Below, piece by piece: positions 59,984 through 64,000 of a stretch of 64,000 bases of DNA (position 1 is the first letter of the stretch; every line of letters starts with the position of its first letter). Made by a program: the position numbers and the translations under genes. The notes under the pieces were generated by a model. It saw only the letters and a list, made by a program, of their open reading frames with translations. It had not been told where the DNA came from and made no database searches. Origin of the DNA: Nonomuraea angiospora (lineage in GTDB: Bacteria; Actinomycetota; Actinomycetes; Streptosporangiales; Streptosporangiaceae); NCBI RefSeq assembly GCF_014873145.1, contig NZ_JADBEK010000001.1, forward strand, positions 7,936,001 to 8,000,000, in the 5' to 3' direction.

Positions 59984-60829
59984 TCAGTCGGCCAGCTGCG
60001 AGAGCAGCCACTTCGGGCCCACGGTCTCGGCGCCCAGCTCGTGCACGCGTTCCTTCAGGGCTCGGTCAGCGGTGACGACGAGCACCCGTTCCCACGGCTT
60101 GGCCAGGCGCACCACATCGACGATCGCGTCGTCGCCGCTCCCGGTGGCCGCGACCACCTGGACCCCGGGCAGCTCCGGCGCGCTCCTGGCGGCGCCCTCC
60201 ACGACCGCCACGACGCGCGGATACCACTGCGCCAGCACCGGATGCGTGAGCCTGAGCCGCGACACGGCCTCCAGCAGCCGGGTCGCCGCGCCCAGGCGGT
60301 CGCGCCACCAGCCGCGCTCGGCCCGCGCGCCCACGATGTTGGCCACGTCGAGCACGAGGGTCTCCGGCCTGATCTCCCCTTGAATGTCGTCCCAGGTGGC
60401 GGCGAAGCCGGGATGCAGCTTCCGCTCGGTCACCTTCGGCAGCGGGAGCCAGCGCATCTCGCTGCTCTCCGCGTTGGCGGGGGCGGCGGCCAGCAGCTCG
60501 GACGACGCGGCGATCACCGTCTCGAACGCCCACCCGCCGTGATCGTCGCGGTAGACGCCCTGCACCCGCAGCCCGTCGCCGGTGAGCGCCGCCTCCTCGC
60601 GGGCCTCCCGCAGCGCGGAGGTGACGGCGTCCTCGTGGCTGTCGCGCGCCCCGCCCGGCAGCCCCCAGGTGCCGCCGTGGTGGCTCCACCAGGAGCGTTT
60701 CTGCATGAGCACGTACGGCGTGCCGAGCTCGTCATGGTGGACGACGAGCAGCCCCGAGGCGCCGTGCAGCCCCCAGTGCCTGTGGCCTTGGGAGCACTCG
60801 ATCCAGCCGTCGCCGTCCTTAGCCGCCAT
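59984..60829 (-). CDS. NUDIX hydrolase with C-terminal PIN/NYN-like domain
   Basis: A 281-residue protein with two parts. Residues 20-150 are a NUDIX domain with the box starting GGARDSHEDA and ending REAREEAAL (Gly60 to about 83). Residues 155-281 look like a NYN/PIN nuclease-like fold: LVLDVANIVGAR, GSGDDAIVDVV and LVVTADRALKERV, three acidic strands spaced as in NYN proteins. The combination suggests action on nucleotides plus RNA. The 3' end lies 43 bp from the STAS gene. Confidence 0.8.
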   Translation of the reverse strand: MAAKDGDGWIECSQGHRHWGLHGASGLLVVHHDELGTPYVLMQKRSWWSHHGGTWGLPGGARDSHEDAVTSALREAREEAALTGDGLRVQGVYRDDHGGWAFETVIAASSELLAAAPANAESSEMRWLPLPKVTERKLHPGFAATWDDIQGEIRPETLVLDVANIVGARAERGWWRDRLGAATRLLEAVSRLRLTHPVLAQWYPRVVAVVEGAARSAPELPGVQVVAATGSGDDAIVDVVRLAKPWERVLVVTADRALKERVHELGAETVGPKWLLSQLAD

Positions 60830-60841
60830 GGGGCGATTCTC

Positions 60842-61582
60842 TCAGCCTCCGCCCTTGCTGAAATGCTGCAGGTCCTTGGCTCCTGACCAGTAGCCGCCCC
60901 ACTCCCAACCAACCTGGTCAAAGGCCTTAACTACCTTGTCACCAGGATTTATTACGCCCTTTCCCTTCATGGGGCGTTTTGTGAACTTTTTGGATGCTTG
61001 GTGTGCTGTGCTACCGCTTGCGGTGACATATGGGTTCTGTATGGGATTGACGTCTATCGCTTGTCCGTACGCGTGCTTGGACCAATGCGTGGACCCGGTC
61101 GCTTGACGGCAATTGAAGGCCGAGGTGTTGTTGGCCTCGATCGAGTCGAAGTCGTCGCCCTTGTACGCGTCCACCAGCTTCATCCGCTCGATCGGCCAGC
61201 GCCAGCCGTACAACTTCTTGAAGACCGTCACGATGTCGTCGGTGACCGCCTTGTTCACCACCAGCTGCCCGGTGTGCGGCTTGTCGTCGAAGCCCCAGTA
61301 CGTCATCGTGACCAGCCGCAGGTCGCGGTAGTGGACCGGGCAGCCGGGCCGCCACGAGTACGGCAACTGCTCACGGGAGAGTCGCGAGACCTTGGCGCTG
61401 AAGGCCGGCGGGGCGGTCGAGCCGGGCGCGCCGGTCGTGGTCGAGGGGGAGGGCGTGGGCGAGTCGAGGCTCTCGAAGGCGGGAGCGGTCTCCGGGGAGA
61501 CGGAACCCGTGACGGCAGGCTTGCCCGTCCCGCACGAAACGGACGCGAGCACCACGAACGCCATGGCGGCAGCACGTTTCAT
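60842..61582 (-). CDS. M15-family D-Ala-D-Ala carboxypeptidase-like lipoprotein
   Basis: A 246-residue exported protein. A lipobox-like LASVSC at about residues 12-17, a Ser/Thr/Pro linker and a peptidase M15C domain with SKHAYGQAIDVNP (metal-binding His and Asp) and a final LQHFSKG (His). It trims peptidoglycan stem peptides. The 3' half (about 60900-61110) is clearly AT-richer and uses other codons than the 5' half, unlike the rest of the window. Confidence 0.85.
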   Translation of the reverse strand: MKRAAAMAFVVLASVSCGTGKPAVTGSVSPETAPAFESLDSPTPSPSTTTGAPGSTAPPAFSAKVSRLSREQLPYSWRPGCPVHYRDLRLVTMTYWGFDDKPHTGQLVVNKAVTDDIVTVFKKLYGWRWPIERMKLVDAYKGDDFDSIEANNTSAFNCRQATGSTHWSKHAYGQAIDVNPIQNPYVTASGSTAHQASKKFTKRPMKGKGVINPGDKVVKAFDQVGWEWGGYWSGAKDLQHFSKGGG

Positions 61583-61611
61583 CTCGCCACCATATGCGAC
61601 GTCCGACCAGC

Positions 61612-62088
61612 TCAGGGCACTATCAGCACAGTATGGCGAGCCCGTTTCGCCAGCCCGACCGCCACCGAGCCGTGCCAGGAGGAACGCGAGCGGCCCACCA
61701 CGATGGCGTCGGCCATGTGCGCGCTGGCCAGCGTCTCCAGCTCGCGCGCCGCGTCACCGCGCACGCTGACGAACTGCCACGGAACGCCCGCGCCCCTCAG
61801 CTCGTCCCGCAGATCCTCGGTCAGGTCGGCCGCCGCGTCGGGGATGATCGGCGACCCGGCGAAGAACCACAGCGCGGCGCTGTTGAGCGACTCCACGAAG
61901 GCGATGAGCAGCGCCGCGTTGTCCCGCCGGGCGAGCCCGGCCGCGTACGCGAGCGCGTTGCGGCTCGGGCCCGATCCGTCGAAGCCCACCACGAGCAGGC
62001 CGGCACCGTCCTTGCCGATCTCGAACTGCCCGGCCGGGAGCCTGCCGGTCAGTGGCTCCCGTCCGGGTTCTGTGTCACCGCCGAACAC
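61612..62088 (-). CDS. Universal stress protein
   Basis: A 158-residue USP domain: LLVVGFDGSGPSRNALAYA, a long variable middle and VVGRSRSSWHGSVAVGLAKRARHTVLIVP (given here only as its ends: the ATP-binding GxxG-x9-G(S) loop). GTG 62088 avoids a 50-bp overlap with the upstream gene; ATG 62151 is the alternative. It follows two small membrane protein genes. Confidence 0.82.
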   Translation of the reverse strand: MFGGDTEPGREPLTGRLPAGQFEIGKDGAGLLVVGFDGSGPSRNALAYAAGLARRDNAALLIAFVESLNSAALWFFAGSPIIPDAAADLTEDLRDELRGAGVPWQFVSVRGDAARELETLASAHMADAIVVGRSRSSWHGSVAVGLAKRARHTVLIVP

Positions 62089-62101
62089 GGCACGTCTCGC
62101 G

Positions 62102-62404
62102 TTAGGAGTCGGCGTGCCGCGATGGACCCGCAGCGGAGCGAGGACGTCCATCGCGGCCCTCCGAGCGGTGCTCGGCGATCAGCACGTCGCGGTGGGCCAG
62201 CTCACGCAGGGCGTCGGCCGCGTAGATCACCAGGGACACGAACGAGACCGCGGCGATCGCACCGCCGAGCCACAGGTCGTTGATCGTCGCGTCGACGTAG
62301 GCCGCGCCCCTGCCCTGGTAACCGACCGCGAACGGTGCGGCGACCAGCCACAGGCCGCCGAGGAACAGCAGGACGAGGGCGGAGACGCCCAGCTTGGCCT
62401 TCAT
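62102..62404 (-). CDS. Small membrane protein, paralogue of its neighbour
   Basis: A 100-residue protein with two helices (VSALVLLFLGGLWLVAAPFA and GGAIAAVSFVSLVIYAADAL) and a basic hydrophilic tail. The GLWLVAAPFAVGY segment resembles GLWLMIAPFALGS in the next gene, so the pair are probably diverged copies of one SPW-like family. Its ATG overlaps the upstream stop (ATGA). Confidence 0.75.
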   Translation of the reverse strand: MKAKLGVSALVLLFLGGLWLVAAPFAVGYQGRGAAYVDATINDLWLGGAIAAVSFVSLVIYAADALRELAHRDVLIAEHRSEGRDGRPRSAAGPSRHADS

Positions 62405-62814
62405 CGGTGGTCCTCCACTCCGACCAGGGAAGCCTTGCCGTTGCGGCGGTGCTCACCCGAGTTGTTCATGTCCTCGCGCAGCGCCTCGACGAGGGGGGCC
62501 AGCAGGCTCGCCAGCTCGGCGGACGACGCCTGGGGCGCGGCCGGCACGGGCTCCGGCTCCGGCTCGGGCTGCCGCTGCCGGACTTCCACGAGGCCCCGCG
62601 CCACGAGCTCCTCGTAGATGGCCAGCACGAAGCAGATCGCGCCGATGAGCCCCACGACGGCCACGCCGAGGCCGGTGAAGAACTCCGACTGGGTGGTGTT
62701 CGTCCAGTCGGCGTCCTCCGGCTGGGAGCCCAGGGCGAAGGGGGCGATCATCAGCCACAGCCCGGCCAGGACGGCCAGGGCGGCCGCGACGGCGCCCACG
62801 AACTTGCGAATCAC
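62401..62814 (-). CDS. Small membrane protein, paralogue of its neighbour
   Basis: A 137-residue protein with two helices (about 5-27 and 46-68), a (Pro-Glu) run and a helical hydrophilic tail. It shares the GLWLxxAPFA motif with the 100-residue neighbour. Start GTG 62814 overlaps the stop of the transporter gene (GTGA), so it is cotranscribed with it. Confidence 0.75.
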   Translation of the reverse strand: MIRKFVGAVAAALAVLAGLWLMIAPFALGSQPEDADWTNTTQSEFFTGLGVAVVGLIGAICFVLAIYEELVARGLVEVRQRQPEPEPEPVPAAPQASSAELASLLAPLVEALREDMNNSGEHRRNGKASLVGVEDHR

Positions 62815-64000
62815 TGTGAGATTCCTCCTGATACGAGGTCTTTCTGCGGGGGTGCGGCCTGCGCGATGAGGGCGCGCGAGGTCGGCCGCAGCACGTTCTT
62901 GGCGACGGACCGGGCCCGCTCGCGTTCCGGGCGGTCGTCCGGTGGCGCCATCTTGGCGACCGCGGTGAGCAGGGCGGACGGTTGGCCGTTGCCCCGCTCG
63001 ATGCGCTGGGCGATCAGTTCGAGCAGCAGCCCGGCCAGGACCAGGTCGTCCTTGCTCAGCGGGTTCGGCGCCGGGGGCGGCGTCGAGGAGCCGCGCAGCG
63101 GCAGCTCCTTGAGGAAGATCGTCGCCACGAACCCGAGCAGCGCGATGGGCACGCCCACCATGAACACCGTCTCCAGGCCCCTGGTGAACGCCTCCAGCAC
63201 GATGTTCTTGATCGGCGTGGGCAGCTGCTGGATGGCGCTCGGGCTGCCGAGCTTGACGTTCGAGCCGCCGGGCAGCGCGATGTGCGCGGCCCTGAGCATG
63301 TCGGCTATCTCGTCCCTGAGGCGGTTGGTCAGGATCGCGCCGAAGGCCGCCACACCGACGGCGCCGCCCAGCGAGCGGAAGAACGACACGCCGGACGTGG
63401 TGGAGGCCATGTCACGCAGTTCGGAGCCGTTCTGGGCGGCCAGGATGAGCATCTGCATGGACAGGCCGAGCCCGGTGCCCAGCACCGCCACGTCGAAGCC
63501 GATGAGCCATTCGCTGGAGTCCACGTGCAGCCGGGACAGCAGGAACAGCCCGACCGCCACGACCAGCAGGCCCACGACCGGGAAGATCTTCCACCGGCCG
63601 GTCTGGGTGACGATCTTCCCGGAGATCACGCCGGCCAGGAACAGCGCCACCACCATGGGCAGCGTCATCAGGCCGGACTCGGTGGGGCTGAGGCCCTTGA
63701 CGATCTGCAGGTACTGCGGCAGGTAGATCATCGCGCCGAACATCGCCATGCCGACGAACAGCGAGGCGAGGCCGGTGAGCACGAACGTACGGTTGCGGAA
63801 CAGCCGCGGCGGCAGGATCGGGTTGCGCGCGGTCCGCTCCGACAGCACCGCCAGGGCCAGCATCAGCAGGCTGAGCGCCGCCAGGAAGTACGTCCAGAGC
63901 GAGTTCCACTCGAACTCGACGCCGCCCAGCGTCAGCAGCAGCATGAGCGCGCTCGCGCTGGCCGTGATCGTCGTCGCGCCCCAGATGTCGATCGAGGTGC
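62811..64000 (-). CDS. MFS transporter, DHA2 (EmrB/QacA) type, N-terminus outside window
   Basis: The visible part (about 396 residues) is the C-terminal half of a 14-helix major facilitator. SIDIWGATTITA and the following helices, LPQYLQIVKGLSPTESGLM, and GFDVAVLGTGLGLSMQM (the motif C region) are typical of DHA2 drug-proton antiporters. It ends in a hydrophilic tail and is coupled to the next gene. The 5' end lies beyond 64000. Confidence 0.9.
   Translation of the reverse strand, partial: TSIDIWGATTITASASALMLLLTLGGVEFEWNSLWTYFLAALSLLMLALAVLSERTARNPILPPRLFRNRTFVLTGLASLFVGMAMFGAMIYLPQYLQIVKGLSPTESGLMTLPMVVALFLAGVISGKIVTQTGRWKIFPVVGLLVVAVGLFLLSRLHVDSSEWLIGFDVAVLGTGLGLSMQMLILAAQNGSELRDMASTTSGVSFFRSLGGAVGVAAFGAILTNRLRDEIADMLRAAHIALPGGSNVKLGSPSAIQQLPTPIKNIVLEAFTRGLETVFMVGVPIALLGFVATIFLKELPLRGSSTPPPAPNPLSKDDLVLAGLLLELIAQRIERGNGQPSALLTAVAKMAPPDDRPERERARSVAKNVLRPTSRALIAQAAPPQKDLVSGGISQ

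Overview
The window is a high-GC actinobacterial chromosome segment that looks close to the replication origin. The gene order fhaA-fhaB-pstP-ftsW-pbpA-pknA-pknB, a divergent tRNA-Leu, then pabA, a class E sortase, crgA, a rhomboid protease and a cyclophilin resembles the oriC-proximal block of Streptomyces and relatives. The mix of genes (DUF6412/YidC pair, GPP34, Bpa, an MptB-like and a GT87 transferase, abundant two-component systems) fits a large-genome Streptosporangiales-type actinomycete such as Nonomuraea. That genus assignment is an inference.

Layout. 1-12.2 kb: the end of a polytopic membrane protein, a PIN/RHH toxin-antitoxin-like pair, a hydrolase, two two-component systems, a PadR regulator with its own palindrome, small SnoaL/SRPBCC/GNAT proteins, a Tat-exported Rieske protein, and a secreted protein with an internal duplication. 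12.2-17 kb: ppiA, a noncoding minisatellite of about 37 bp, rhomboid protease, crgA, sortase E, a 52-residue membrane protein and pabA. 17-26.1 kb: the Ser/Thr phosphorylation and peptidoglycan-elongation operon (all minus strand), then tRNA-Leu(CAG). 26.1-37.3 kb: a CNNM/CBS pair, an LCP ligase, GPP34 back-to-back with TenA, Fpg, HxlR, rhodanese, a TPP riboswitch controlling an HMP/cytosine permease, MGMT and a PAS-GAF sensor kinase. 37.5-43.4 kb: a RsbW-like ATPase, a YidC paralogue operon, a two-component system, a STAS anti-anti-sigma factor, and a repeat-rich ORF coupled to a family 2 glycosyltransferase. 43.5-50.6 kb: envelope glycosylation genes (MptB-like, a phosphatase-fold membrane protein with a repeat-expanded N-terminus, GT87). 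50.7-57.2 kb: pheA, serS, an Asp-box membrane protein, csp, a HAD phosphatase, the proteasome activator Bpa and a quinone oxidoreductase. 57.3-64 kb: an EspI/MinD-like ATPase, tRNA-Ser(TGA), a second STAS protein, a NUDIX protein with a second C-terminal domain, an M15 peptidase of mixed composition, a universal stress protein, two related small membrane proteins and a truncated DHA2 transporter.

Recurring themes. (1) At least thirteen genes have a TANNNT hexamer 6-8 bases before an ATG/GTG and no Shine-Dalgarno, which suggests leaderless transcripts; one such pair (GPP34/TenA) has overlapping divergent -10 boxes. (2) Tandem repeats of 36 bp or close to it occur at three separate loci with unrelated sequences: one is noncoding, one may encode a small repeat protein, and one appears to amplify the n-region of a signal peptide. 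(3) Many adjacent genes are joined by 4-bp ATGA/GTGA overlaps, which define operons.
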